Source: Geodermatophilus arenarius
GTDB taxonomy: Bacteria > Actinomycetota > Actinomycetes > Mycobacteriales > Geodermatophilaceae
DNA length: 64,000 nt
NCBI RefSeq assembly: GCF_042654585.1
Contig: NZ_JBHSGR010000005.1
Coordinates: forward strand, 62,001 to 126,000
Reading direction: 5' to 3'
Below are positions 24,938 through 32,310 of the stretch, piece by piece. The notes beneath the pieces were generated by a model. It was not told where the DNA came from. It did no database searches and worked only from the letters and a program-made list of their open reading frames with translations. The stretch's first letter is position 1. Each line of letters begins with the position of its first letter. A program made the position numbers and the translations under genes.

Positions 24938-24984
24938 CCGGGTCGCCGGGTCGGGCGACGCCGCCCTGCGGGAGGCTGGACGCC

Positions 24985-26199
24985 GTGCCCGACGACGCCG
25001 GCCCGGTCGCCCTCCTGCGCACGCCGGAAGGGACCGCGGCGACCGCGCGGGCGGCGGCCCTGCTGGCGGAAGGGGCCGACGTGCTCGCGGGCGTGGCCCG
25101 GCTGCGCGCCGAGGTCGGCCCGGAGCTGGCCGGCCCGGCCTGGGAGCTGGCCCGGCTGCGCGCCCGGGCCCGCCCGGTATTCGGCGCCGACGCCGACCGG
25201 CTGTTCCTCACCGCCGACACCCTCGAGCAGGCCGGCCGTCCCGAGCTGGCCGCCCGCCGCGCCGCCCGGCTGCTCGCCGACGGCACCGACTCCGCCGCCG
25301 ACCTCGGCTGCGCGGCCGGGACCGACACGGTCGCGCTGGCCCGGGCCGGTGCGCGGGTGCTCGCCGTCGACCGCGACCCGGTGGCCCGGGAGCTGACCGC
25401 CGCCAACGCCGCGGCACTCGGGGTGGACGACGACGTGTGGGTGGTCGCCGGCGACGTCGTCGACCTGGTGGACGCCGCCCGCGGTGGGGAGGTGGCCGGC
25501 TGCGGCGCCGCCGTCCTCGACCCCGCCCGGCGGGGCGGCGGGCGACGGCTGCTCGACCCTGACCGCTGGTCCCCGCCGTGGTCGACGGTCGCCACGCTGC
25601 TCGACCGGGTGCCGCGGGCGGTGGTGAAGGTGGCGCCCGGGCTCGACCACGACCGGGTGCCCGAGGGCGTCGAGGCCGAGTGGGTGTCGGTGCGCGGGTC
25701 GGTCGTCGAGGCGCTGCTCTGGGGCCGCGGGGTGTCGGAGGTGTGGCGGCGGGCGACCGTCGTCCGGGACGGCGCGGTGCACGAGCTGACCGCGGACGCC
25801 GACCCCGGCACCGCCGACACCGGCCCGGTCCGCGGGTGGCTGCACGAGCCCGACCCCGCCGTCATCCGGTCGGGCCTCGTGTCGCTCGTGGCCGCGGAGC
25901 TGGGCGCCACGCTGGTCGACCCGACGATCGCCTACCTGACCTCCGACGCCGCGACCGGTTCACCCTGGGTCACCTCCTACCGCGTCGACGCGGTGCTGCC
26001 GTTCCACCTCAAGAGGCTGCGGGTGCTGCTGCGGACCCGGGGCGTGGGCCGGGTGGTGGTGAAGAAGCGCGGCTCGGCGATCGAGCCGGAGACCCTCGCG
26101 CGACAGCTGCGCGGGCCGGGGAGCGGGACGGCGACCGTCGTCGTCACCCGGGTCGCCGGCACACCCACGGCCCTTGTGTGCGCCATCAACCCGGGTTGA
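24985..26199 (+). CDS. Class I SAM methyltransferase with THUMP-like C-terminal domain
   Basis: 404 aa from GTG 24985 with GGGAGG upstream. Methyltransferase core at about 100-250: SAADLGCAAGTDTVALARAGARVLAVDRDPVARELTAANAAALG (motif I and acidic loop), GDVVDL and VLDPARRGGGRRLLDPDRWSP. The DPARR segment resembles the DPPR motif of RNA-acting enzymes. The C-terminal THUMP-like region ends VVVKKRGSAIEPETLARQLRGPG. The substrate is probably RNA but unproven. Divergent from groES. Its stop codon is inside the first of two palindromes. Confidence 0.88.
   Translation: MPDDAGPVALLRTPEGTAATARAAALLAEGADVLAGVARLRAEVGPELAGPAWELARLRARARPVFGADADRLFLTADTLEQAGRPELAARRAARLLADGTDSAADLGCAAGTDTVALARAGARVLAVDRDPVARELTAANAAALGVDDDVWVVAGDVVDLVDAARGGEVAGCGAAVLDPARRGGGRRLLDPDRWSPPWSTVATLLDRVPRAVVKVAPGLDHDRVPEGVEAEWVSVRGSVVEALLWGRGVSEVWRRATVVRDGAVHELTADADPGTADTGPVRGWLHEPDPAVIRSGLVSLVAAELGATLVDPTIAYLTSDAATGSPWVTSYRVDAVLPFHLKRLRVLLRTRGVGRVVVKKRGSAIEPETLARQLRGPGSGTATVVVTRVAGTPTALVCAINPG
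26186..26199. promoter_or_regulatory. Palindromic operator 1, TCAACCCGGGTTGA
   Basis: Perfect 14-bp palindrome overlapping the methyltransferase stop codon; its centre is 27 bp from that of operator 2. Confidence 0.6.
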
Positions 26200-26212
26200 C
26201 GGGATCCACTCA

Positions 26213-26226
26213 TCAACCTAGGTTGA
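26213..26226. promoter_or_regulatory. Palindromic operator 2 with embedded -10, TCAACCTAGGTTGA
   Basis: Perfect 14-bp palindrome sharing TCAACC..GGTTGA with operator 1. It contains TAGGTT, a -10-like hexamer 7 nt before the GTG of the HTH gene, so a bound regulator would occlude the promoter. Confidence 0.65.
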
Positions 26227-26231
26227 CGAGC

Positions 26232-26474
26232 GTGGCGGTCGGACGGGTCGACGTGCCGGGTCCCGAGGACCCGGAGGAGGCGCTGGCTGCCGTCGTCGCC
26301 CTGCGCCGGCTCGCGGGCCGGCTCGAGGTGGAGGCGGTGGTCGAGGCGGTCGGCCGGGGCTGGACGTGGGCCCAGGTCGGCGAGGCGCTCGGCATCAGCG
26401 CGCAGGCCGCCCACAAGAGGTTCGCCCCCGAGGTCCGCGCGCGGCGCGGGCACCGACCAGGAGGAGAGAGCTGA
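26232..26474 (+). CDS. Small helix-turn-helix protein preceding a Clp-N protein
   Basis: 80 aa from GTG 26232 (a TTG at 26223 is possible). Most of it is one helical HTH region: EALAAVVALRRLAGRLEVEAVVEAVGRGWTWAQVGEALGISAQAAHKRFAPEVRA, where WAQVGEALGISAQAAHKRF is the recognition part. The stop overlaps the start of the Clp-N gene (TGATG). The operators upstream suggest autoregulation. Confidence 0.8.
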   Translation: MAVGRVDVPGPEDPEEALAAVVALRRLAGRLEVEAVVEAVGRGWTWAQVGEALGISAQAAHKRFAPEVRARRGHRPGGES

Positions 26475-26959
26475 TGGGGATCGCCACCGCGGTGCGGGAC
26501 CTGCGGACGGTGGAGGCGCTGCTCACCGGCGCCGAGGCCGAGGCACGCGGCAGCGGGGAGGCGACGCCCGGCCCCGAGCACCTCCTGCTCGCGGCCACCG
26601 CGCTCCCGGACGGCACGGCCGCCGCCGCGCTCGCCCGGGTCGGGACCGCCGCCGAGCGGCTGCGCGCCGCCGACGAGGCCGCGCACGCCGCCGCGGCCGG
26701 GACGGTCGGGGTCGGCGCCGCGACCGGCGAGCCGGCGCTGCGCGGACCCGCCACCGGCCCGATGCGCTCGACCCCGCAGGCGCAGCAGGTCTTCCGGGCG
26801 GCGGTCGCGGCGGCGAAGGCGGCGCGCTCCCCGCTGCGCGGCGCGCACGTCGTCGCCGCGGTGTGCGACCTCGAGCGCGGCACGGTGGTCCGCGCGCTGG
26901 CCGACCTCGGCGTCGACCGCGCCCGGCTGCGCGACGCGGCCCGCGCCGTCAGCGGCTGA
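26474..26959 (+). CDS. Stand-alone Clp N-terminal (R) domain protein
   Basis: 161 aa with no ATPase domain. Two Clp-N-like helical repeats: TVEALLTGAEAEARGSGEATPGPEHLLLAATALPDGTAAAALARVG, and QAQQVFRAAVAAAKAARSPLRGAHVVAAVCDLERGTVVRALADLG. Such domains bind substrates or adaptors for ClpA/ClpC. A free-standing copy could compete for or present substrates to ClpC. Its start overlaps the HTH gene stop; its end overlaps the end of tsaD on the other strand by 11 nt. Confidence 0.85.
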   Translation: MGIATAVRDLRTVEALLTGAEAEARGSGEATPGPEHLLLAATALPDGTAAAALARVGTAAERLRAADEAAHAAAAGTVGVGAATGEPALRGPATGPMRSTPQAQQVFRAAVAAAKAARSPLRGAHVVAAVCDLERGTVVRALADLGVDRARLRDAARAVSG

Positions 26960-27986
26960 CGACGTCGATCGGCAGCGAGCTGTCGGCGCCCAGCTCCGGC
27001 GCCGACGGCTCCACGCCGGCGGCCACCAGCCGCGAGCCGAGCGCGGCGACCATCGCGCCGTTGTCGGTGCACAGCCGCGGGCTGGGCACCCGCAGCACGA
27101 TCCCCGCCGTCGCGCAGCGCTCCTCGGCCAGCGCCCGCAGCCGCGAGTTGGCCGCCACTCCCCCGCCCAGCACCAGGTGGTCGACGCCGTGCTCGCGGCA
27201 GGCCCGCACCGCCTTGGCGGTCAGCACGTCGGCGACCGCCTCCTGGAACGACGCCGCGACGTCGGCCACCGGCACCGGCTCCCCCGCCTTCCGCCGGGCC
27301 TCGACCCACCGCGCGACGGCGGTCTTCAGCCCGGAGAAGCTGAAGTCGTAGGGCGCGTCGCGGGGGCCGGTGAGCCCGCGCGGGAAGTCGATCGCCGCCG
27401 GGTCGCCCTCGCGCGCGGCCCGGTCGATCGGCGGGCCGCCGGGGAAGGGCAGGCCCAGCACGCGCGCGACCTTGTCGAAGGCCTCGCCGGCGGCGTCGTC
27501 GATCGTGCGGCCCAGCGACTGCACCTCCTGGGCGAGGTCGGGCACCAGCAGCAGCGAGCTGTGCCCGCCGGAGACCAGCAGCGCCAGCGACGGCTCGGCG
27601 AGGCGGCCGTGCTGCAGCTCGTCGACGGCGACGTGCGCGGCCAGGTGGTTCACCCCGTACAGCGGCTTGTCCAGCGCGAGCGCGTACGCCTTGGCGGCGG
27701 CCAGCCCGACCAGCAGGGCGCCGGTGAGCCCGGGCCCGGCGGTGACGGCGACGGCGTCGACGTCGGCGGCGGACACCCCGGCCTCGGCCAGCGCGCGGTG
27801 CACCGTCGGGACCATCGCCTCCAGGTGCGCCCGCGAGGCGATCTCCGGCACGACCCCGCCGAAGCGCTCGTGCTCGGCCATCGAGGTGGCCAGCGCGTCG
27901 GCGAGCAGCGTGTGCCCGCGGACGACGCCGACGCCGGTCTCGTCGCAGGAGGTCTCGAACCCGATCACCAGCGGCTCGTCAGCCAC
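26949..27986 (-). CDS. tsaD: tRNA N6-adenosine threonylcarbamoyltransferase TsaD
   Basis: 345 aa. Transfers threonylcarbamoyl to A37 of ANN-decoding tRNAs, with TsaB and TsaE, which are also nearby. ASKHA fold: LVIGFETSCDETGVGVV, metal motif NHLAAHV, GPGLTGALLVGLAAAK, LLVSGGHSSLLLV, late LVLGGGVAANSRLR. GTG 27986 overlaps the rimI stop by 8 nt. Ends antisense to the last codons of the Clp-N gene. Confidence 0.97.
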   Translation of the reverse strand: MADEPLVIGFETSCDETGVGVVRGHTLLADALATSMAEHERFGGVVPEIASRAHLEAMVPTVHRALAEAGVSAADVDAVAVTAGPGLTGALLVGLAAAKAYALALDKPLYGVNHLAAHVAVDELQHGRLAEPSLALLVSGGHSSLLLVPDLAQEVQSLGRTIDDAAGEAFDKVARVLGLPFPGGPPIDRAAREGDPAAIDFPRGLTGPRDAPYDFSFSGLKTAVARWVEARRKAGEPVPVADVAASFQEAVADVLTAKAVRACREHGVDHLVLGGGVAANSRLRALAEERCATAGIVLRVPSPRLCTDNGAMVAALGSRLVAAGVEPSAPELGADSSLPIDVVSR

Positions 27987-28446
27987 GGAGCCTCTCCCTC
28001 CTCATCACGACCGCGTCGGTGTTGCTCGGCTGGTAGTAGCCGCGCCGCCGGCCGATCTCGGTGAACCCGCGCCGGCGGTAGAGGCCCTGCGCGAGCTCGT
28101 TGTCCGCCCGCACCTCGAGCAGCACCACCGGGCTGCGCCGGTCGGCCTCGGCGAGCAGCGCGTCGAGCAGCCGCGCCCCGATCCCCTCACCCTGCCGGTC
28201 GCGCGCGACGCCGATGGTCGCCACGTGCGCCTCGTCGTCGTAGGCGATGAGCCCGGCGTAGCCGACCACGGCCCCCTCGTCCCCGTCGTCCGTGTCGACG
28301 GCGACCAGGTAGTGGCGGGTGTCGGTGCGGGCGAGCTCGTCGCGGTACATCGCGCGGGTCCAGGTGTCGGGCGCGAAGAGCTCCTCCTCCAGCGCGAGGA
28401 CCGCGTCGAGGTCGGCCAGCCGCATCGGCCGCAGCCGCACGCTCAC
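27979..28446 (-). CDS. rimI: Ribosomal protein S18-alanine N-acetyltransferase (GNAT)
   Basis: 155 aa GNAT. VRLRPMRLADLDAVLALEEELF at the N-terminus, the acetyl-CoA loop VARDRQGEGIGARLLDALL and NELAQGLYRRRGFTEIGRRRGYYQP. RimI genes sit between tsaB and tsaD throughout actinobacteria. Acetylation of S18 or other N-termini is the family function; the specific target here is not shown. Confidence 0.92.
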   Translation of the reverse strand: MSVRLRPMRLADLDAVLALEEELFAPDTWTRAMYRDELARTDTRHYLVAVDTDDGDEGAVVGYAGLIAYDDEAHVATIGVARDRQGEGIGARLLDALLAEADRRSPVVLLEVRADNELAQGLYRRRGFTEIGRRRGYYQPSNTDAVVMRRERLRG

Positions 28447-28519
28447 CGGACCTCCTCGCCGGCGCTCGTCGGCCCGGCGACCGCCGGTGCTCCGCCCCCG
28501 CGCGAGCTCACGAGCCCGC

Positions 28520-29155
28520 TCACGTGGTGGTCACCGGCTTGAACGACGTCGGCGGGACGGCGTCGGGGCGGCGGAGGTAGAGCGGCACCAGCGGCCCGGC
28601 CGACGACGGGTCGTCGAGCAGGGGCGCCGCCGCGCGCAGCAGCCCGGCGGTGGTCACCTCGGCGGGCTCGACCGGCGCGCCCAGCCGGTCGGCGAACCGC
28701 GGGTCGCCGACCAGCGGGCCGGGGAGGCCGGCCTCCTCGGGACGGACGACGCCGGGACCGTCCACCCGCGCGCCGGCGTCGTCGTAGGCGGCCCAGTAGA
28801 CCTCCCTGCGGCGGGCGTCGGTGACCACGGTGCGGCGCCCGGAGCCGACCGCGTCCAGCGAGCAGACCCCGACCGCGGGGACGCCGCGCGCGTCGGCGAG
28901 CGCCGCGGCGGTGACGACGCCGACCCGCAGGCCGGTGAAGGGCCCGGGGCCGAGGCCCGCGACGACGGCGCCGACGTCGGCGAGGGTCAGCCCGGCCGCG
29001 GCCAGCGCCTCGCGGACGGCGGGGACGAGCAGCTCGGCGTGCCGGTTGCCCGAGGGCACCGCCCGCTCGGCGAGCACCTCGACGGCGCCGGCCGTGCGGC
29101 GGGCGACCCCGGCGACGAGGGTGGGGGTCGCGGTGTCGAGGGCGAGGACGAGCAC
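28520..29155 (-). CDS. tsaB: tRNA threonylcarbamoyladenosine biosynthesis protein TsaB
   Basis: 211 aa. ASKHA-type partner of TsaD: VLALDTATPTLVAGVARR, GNRHAELLVPAVREAL, GLGPGPFTGLRVGVVTAAALAD. GTG 29155 has -10-like TAACCT 8 nt upstream, so it is probably leaderless. Long in-frame readings upstream belong to the antisense or shifted remains of a GNAT gene. Confidence 0.94.
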   Translation of the reverse strand: MLVLALDTATPTLVAGVARRTAGAVEVLAERAVPSGNRHAELLVPAVREALAAAGLTLADVGAVVAGLGPGPFTGLRVGVVTAAALADARGVPAVGVCSLDAVGSGRRTVVTDARRREVYWAAYDDAGARVDGPGVVRPEEAGLPGPLVGDPRFADRLGAPVEPAEVTTAGLLRAAAPLLDDPSSAGPLVPLYLRRPDAVPPTSFKPVTTT

Positions 29156-29166
29156 GGCTCGCCAGG

Positions 29167-29665
29167 TTAGACCGACGGCTCGTACACGACCTCGGGGCCG
29201 TCGACCCCGTCGACCTGCTCCCCCACCTCGAGGGAGCCGAACGGGAGCGCGACCGCCCGCGACGCCGCGTCGCCCGGCGCGGTGCACACCCGGGCGACCG
29301 CGACGCCCGGCGCGCGCCGCGCCCGGTCCAGCAGCAGGGCCAGGGCCGCCCGCGCGCAGCCGCGGCGCCGGTGCTCCGGCAGCACGGCGTAGCCGATCTC
29401 CACCGTCCCGCGGGCGTCGGGCGGGCCGTGGAAGCCGGCGCGGCCGACGGCCGGGCCGCGGGCGACGTCCCGGACGACGCCGGTCACCCACGCGGCGGCC
29501 GACGGGTCGGCGGCCACCTGCGCGGCCCGCATCCGCCACACCGGCGCCTACTCCGGGGCCCGCGAACGCCGGCGGCAGCGGGACCGGCGCCGGGGTGGTG
29601 TCGCCGTCGGCGAGGGCCGCGAGCACCGGGCCGCTCAGCGCCGGCACCTCGACCCGCGGCGTCAC
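29167..29665 (-). pseudogene. GNAT acetyltransferase remnant, frameshift plus nonsense
   Basis: Two frames together give one GNAT protein. The 5' part (from GTG 29665) encodes VTPRVEVPALSGPVLAALADGDTTP..LPPAFAGPG; the 3' part encodes WRMRAAQVAADPSAAAWVTG, GRAGFHGPPDARGTVEIGYAVLP and EHRRRGCARAALALLLDRA. They are joined at about 29546-29556. Removing one C from a CCCC run restores the reading AGPE, then TAG where relatives usually have Tyr, then APVWRMRAAQ. Both a frameshift and an in-frame stop are needed to explain it, so it is probably a decayed gene. The 3' part alone could still start at an internal ATG. Confidence 0.65.
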
Positions 29666-29774
29666 GGCGACCGATCCGGACAGCTCCCGCGACGTCCGTC
29701 CACACCCGCACGGTGCCCGGGGCGGGACGGGCAGGAGCAGGTCCGAGGACCGCCCGTCGGCGTGGGGTCGCCGG

Positions 29775-30497
29775 TCAGCAGGCGAACTCCTGGTCCTCCG
29801 GGACCACCGTCCAGAGGTCCTCACCCGCGTAGTCGGTGTAGAGGTTGGCGATGTACGGGCCACTGGAGGTGTACCTGCCGACCCGCGCGGTGTGGCCGTC
29901 GGACCAGACGATCGTGAAGGCCATGACGTACGTGCTGCCGTCGAAGGTGCACGACTTGCCCGTCAGGCTCACCCAGGAGTCGACCTGCGGCTGCGGCGCG
30001 GGAGCCGGGGCGGGAGCGGGGGCCGGTGCGGGGGCGGAGGCCGGCGTCGACGCCGGGCGGGAGGGCGTCGCCGCAGCGCCCGAGGAGCCCCGCGCCGGCT
30101 GCGGCGGGGCGGTCTGCCGCGAGGCACCCGTTGCGGCCTCGCCGGCCGCCTGCTCGGCGGCGGCCCGCTCGGCGGCAACGTGCTCGGCGGCCACCTGCTC
30201 GGCGGCGACGCGCTCCGCCTCACGGACGGCGGCAGCGGCGGCCTCCTGCTCCACGGCGAGGCCGTTGACGGTCGGCGGGGCGGTCGCCGGCGCGGACGGG
30301 GTGACCTGCGCGGCGGCGCCGACACCGGCGTCCGCGCAGCCCGCGGTGAGCGTGACGAGCCCGGCGGCGACGGCGGCGGTCGTGACCCGGCGCAGGAGGC
30401 GGCGGCCCGCTGCACCCGGATCGCACCCGGCGGGCGCGCCGGTCGTCGAGGCGCCGCGGCCGGCGGAGGGAACGGAGGTCGTGGACACGGGGAGCAC
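29775..30497 (-). CDS. Probable lipoprotein with Ala/Glu coiled coil and Pro-Ala linker
   Basis: 240 aa. An N-terminal positively charged stretch leads to a lipobox-like LVTLTAGC (Cys about 53), preceded by an unusually long n-region. A helical VAAEQVAAEHVAAERAAAEQAA repeat follows, then a (PA)n linker, and an 80-residue C-terminal domain (SWVSLTGKSCTFDGSTYVMAFTIVWSDGHTARVGRYTSSGPYIANLY...EFAC) with two Cys that may bond. Family not recognised; likely a surface protein. Start GTG 30497 is uncertain; a downstream start nearer the signal sequence is possible. Confidence 0.75.
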   Translation of the reverse strand: MLPVSTTSVPSAGRGASTTGAPAGCDPGAAGRRLLRRVTTAAVAAGLVTLTAGCADAGVGAAAQVTPSAPATAPPTVNGLAVEQEAAAAAVREAERVAAEQVAAEHVAAERAAAEQAAGEAATGASRQTAPPQPARGSSGAAATPSRPASTPASAPAPAPAPAPAPAPQPQVDSWVSLTGKSCTFDGSTYVMAFTIVWSDGHTARVGRYTSSGPYIANLYTDYAGEDLWTVVPEDQEFAC

Positions 30498-30561
30498 GTC
30501 CGCTCATCGGCAGGGTGCGGCCGCGACTGAAATCCGCCCGATCCCGATCCGGGAAGGGTCC

Positions 30562-31011
30562 TCAGCCGTCGAGGCGCGCCTCCCAGCCGGGGCCGTGCGG
30601 GACCAGCACCGCGGTGCGGACGTCGTCGTCGCGGCGGTCCAGCCGGACCTCGAGGTGCTCGTCGGCCAGCCGCTCGACCAGCCCGGCGCCCCACTCGACC
30701 ACCGTCACCGACTCCTCGGTGGAGGCGTCGAGGTCGAGGTCGTCGACGTCGGCCACGCTGCCGAGCCGGTAGGCGTCCACGTGCACCAGCGGGAGCCGCC
30801 CGCCGCGGTGCACGCGGGCGATGACGAAGGTGGGCGAGGTGACCGGCTCGGCCACCCCGAGCGCGGCGCCGAGGCCCTGGGTGAGCGCGGTCTTGCCCGC
30901 CCCCAGCGGGCCGGTGAGGACGACGAGGTCGCCCGGCCGCACCACCGCGGCGAGCGCCGCGCCCAGCGCCCGGGTGTCCTCGGGGGTGGGCAGCTCGTGC
31001 TCGCGCCTCAC
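30562..31011 (-). CDS. tsaE: tRNA threonylcarbamoyladenosine biosynthesis ATPase TsaE
   Basis: 149 aa. P-loop ATPase that drives the TsaBD cycle: LTGPLGAGKTALTQGLGAALGV (Walker A), VTSPTFVIARVH, LVHVDAYRLGSVADVDDLDL and VTVVEWG. GTG 31011 overlaps the stop of the UDG gene (GTGA). Confidence 0.95.
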   Translation of the reverse strand: MRREHELPTPEDTRALGAALAAVVRPGDLVVLTGPLGAGKTALTQGLGAALGVAEPVTSPTFVIARVHRGGRLPLVHVDAYRLGSVADVDDLDLDASTEESVTVVEWGAGLVERLADEHLEVRLDRRDDDVRTAVLVPHGPGWEARLDG

Positions 31012-31652
31012 GGGGCCAGGCTCCGCGCCACCGAGGTGAGGTCCTCGAGCAGCCCCGCCCGCGGCGCCCCGGCCGGGCCGAACCGGATCGCCGCCGACGG
31101 GTGGTAGGTCGCCCAGACCGCGCGGCCGCCGACGTCGTGCGGGCGGCCGCGGGCCTCGGCGAGCACGGTCCGCGGCCCGAGGAACCACTTGGCCGACGAC
31201 AGCCCGAGCGCCACGACGACGGGCGGGTCGAGCAGCTCGAGCTGGCGGCGCAGCCAGCCGCTGCAGCGGGCCACCTCGGAGGTCTTCGGCGTCCGGTTCC
31301 CGGGCGGCCGGCACTTCACGATGTTCAGCACCGCGGCCTCGGCGCGGTCCAGCCCCGCCTCGGCGAGCAGCAGGTCCAGCAGCTGCCCCGACTTCCCGAC
31401 GAAGGGCCGGCCGGTCTCGTCCTCGTTGGCGCCGGGCGCCTCCCCGACCAGCGCGAACCGGGCCCGGCCGCGCACCGGCGGGTCCCCGACGACGACGTGC
31501 TGCCGGGTGGCGGCCAGCTCGGGGCAGGCGACGCAGGGGGTGGCGGCCGCGGCGAGCTCCGGCCAGCCGGCGGCCGCGGCGGCGGTGCGCGCGACCTCCT
31601 CGGCCATCGCCCGGGTCTCGGCGTCGAACCGGGGCGGACGGGAGGCGGCCAC
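31008..31652 (-). CDS. Uracil-DNA glycosylase, family 4 type (Fe-S)
   Basis: 214 aa. Motif A LVGEAPGANEDETGRPFVGKSGQLLD, motif NIVKCRPPGNRTP, and catalytic-loop region ATYHPSA. Four cysteines (about 40, 43, 115 and 131) fit the [4Fe-4S] cluster of family 4/5 UDGs. Removes uracil from DNA in base-excision repair. GTG 31652; overlaps tsaE. The FVGKSGQLLD spacing favours family 4 over family 5, but the two are close. Confidence 0.88.
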   Translation of the reverse strand: MAASRPPRFDAETRAMAEEVARTAAAAAGWPELAAAATPCVACPELAATRQHVVVGDPPVRGRARFALVGEAPGANEDETGRPFVGKSGQLLDLLLAEAGLDRAEAAVLNIVKCRPPGNRTPKTSEVARCSGWLRRQLELLDPPVVVALGLSSAKWFLGPRTVLAEARGRPHDVGGRAVWATYHPSAAIRFGPAGAPRAGLLEDLTSVARSLAP

Positions 31653-31754
31653 GCGCCGACCCTACGGGGGCCGCTGCGGCCGGGCCTCCGGGCTTCCCTC
31701 CGCGGCCCGGGAGCCTCACCCTGTGCTCGGGACCCCGCGCCGGGAGGAGCCGCC

Positions 31755-32306
31755 ATGACGCCGCAACCGGACGTGTACGACGTCGCCTGCCTCGCCGGCG
31801 GGACGCAGCGGGTGGTCGACACCGCGCTGGTCGCCCTGGTGGTCACCGGCCGGGTGCGCGCCGTCGCCCCGGGCGAGCTGCAGGTGGTCTCCCCGCGGCG
31901 CCGGCACCCGGTCGAGGCCGCGGTCCTCGACGCCGTCGGGGCGCGGGGCCGCCGCTCGGTGGAGACCGTGCGCTGGCGTGCGCTCGGCGACGACCGGGTG
32001 ACCGAGGTCGTGCGGCGGCTGCGGCACGAGGGGCTGCTCGGCCGGCTGCTCGGCCCGACCGCCGCGGGCCGGCGGCTGCTGCGGGACGCGCGGGCCGGCG
32101 ACGGCGACCCGGTGCGGCGGGTGGCGCTCGACGGCGTGCAGCGGCTTCCCGACCCGGCGCTGCGGGCGGCGGTGGTGGCGCCCCCGCGCCGTCCGGTCGT
32201 GCCCGGCGCCGGGACGCCGTGGGAGCTGACCTTCGCCGACGGCTGCGAGGCCGCCCACCGCACCCGCGAGGAGCTGATGGGCCGCCTGTACGACGCCCGC
32301 GGCTGA
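31755..32306 (+). CDS. TIGR04222-like domain protein
   Basis: 183 aa. ATG 31755 with GGGAGGAG upstream. Begins PQPDVYDVACLAGGTQRVVDTALVALVVTGRVRA, then SPRRRHPVEAAVLDAVGARGRRSVETVRWRALGD, a winged-helix-like arrangement resembling the N-terminal region of TIGR04222 proteins but without their membrane tail. Function unknown. It faces the alpha/beta hydrolase on the opposite strand with 4 nt between stops. Confidence 0.8.
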   Translation: MTPQPDVYDVACLAGGTQRVVDTALVALVVTGRVRAVAPGELQVVSPRRRHPVEAAVLDAVGARGRRSVETVRWRALGDDRVTEVVRRLRHEGLLGRLLGPTAAGRRLLRDARAGDGDPVRRVALDGVQRLPDPALRAAVVAPPRRPVVPGAGTPWELTFADGCEAAHRTREELMGRLYDARG

Positions 32307-32310
32307 GGGC

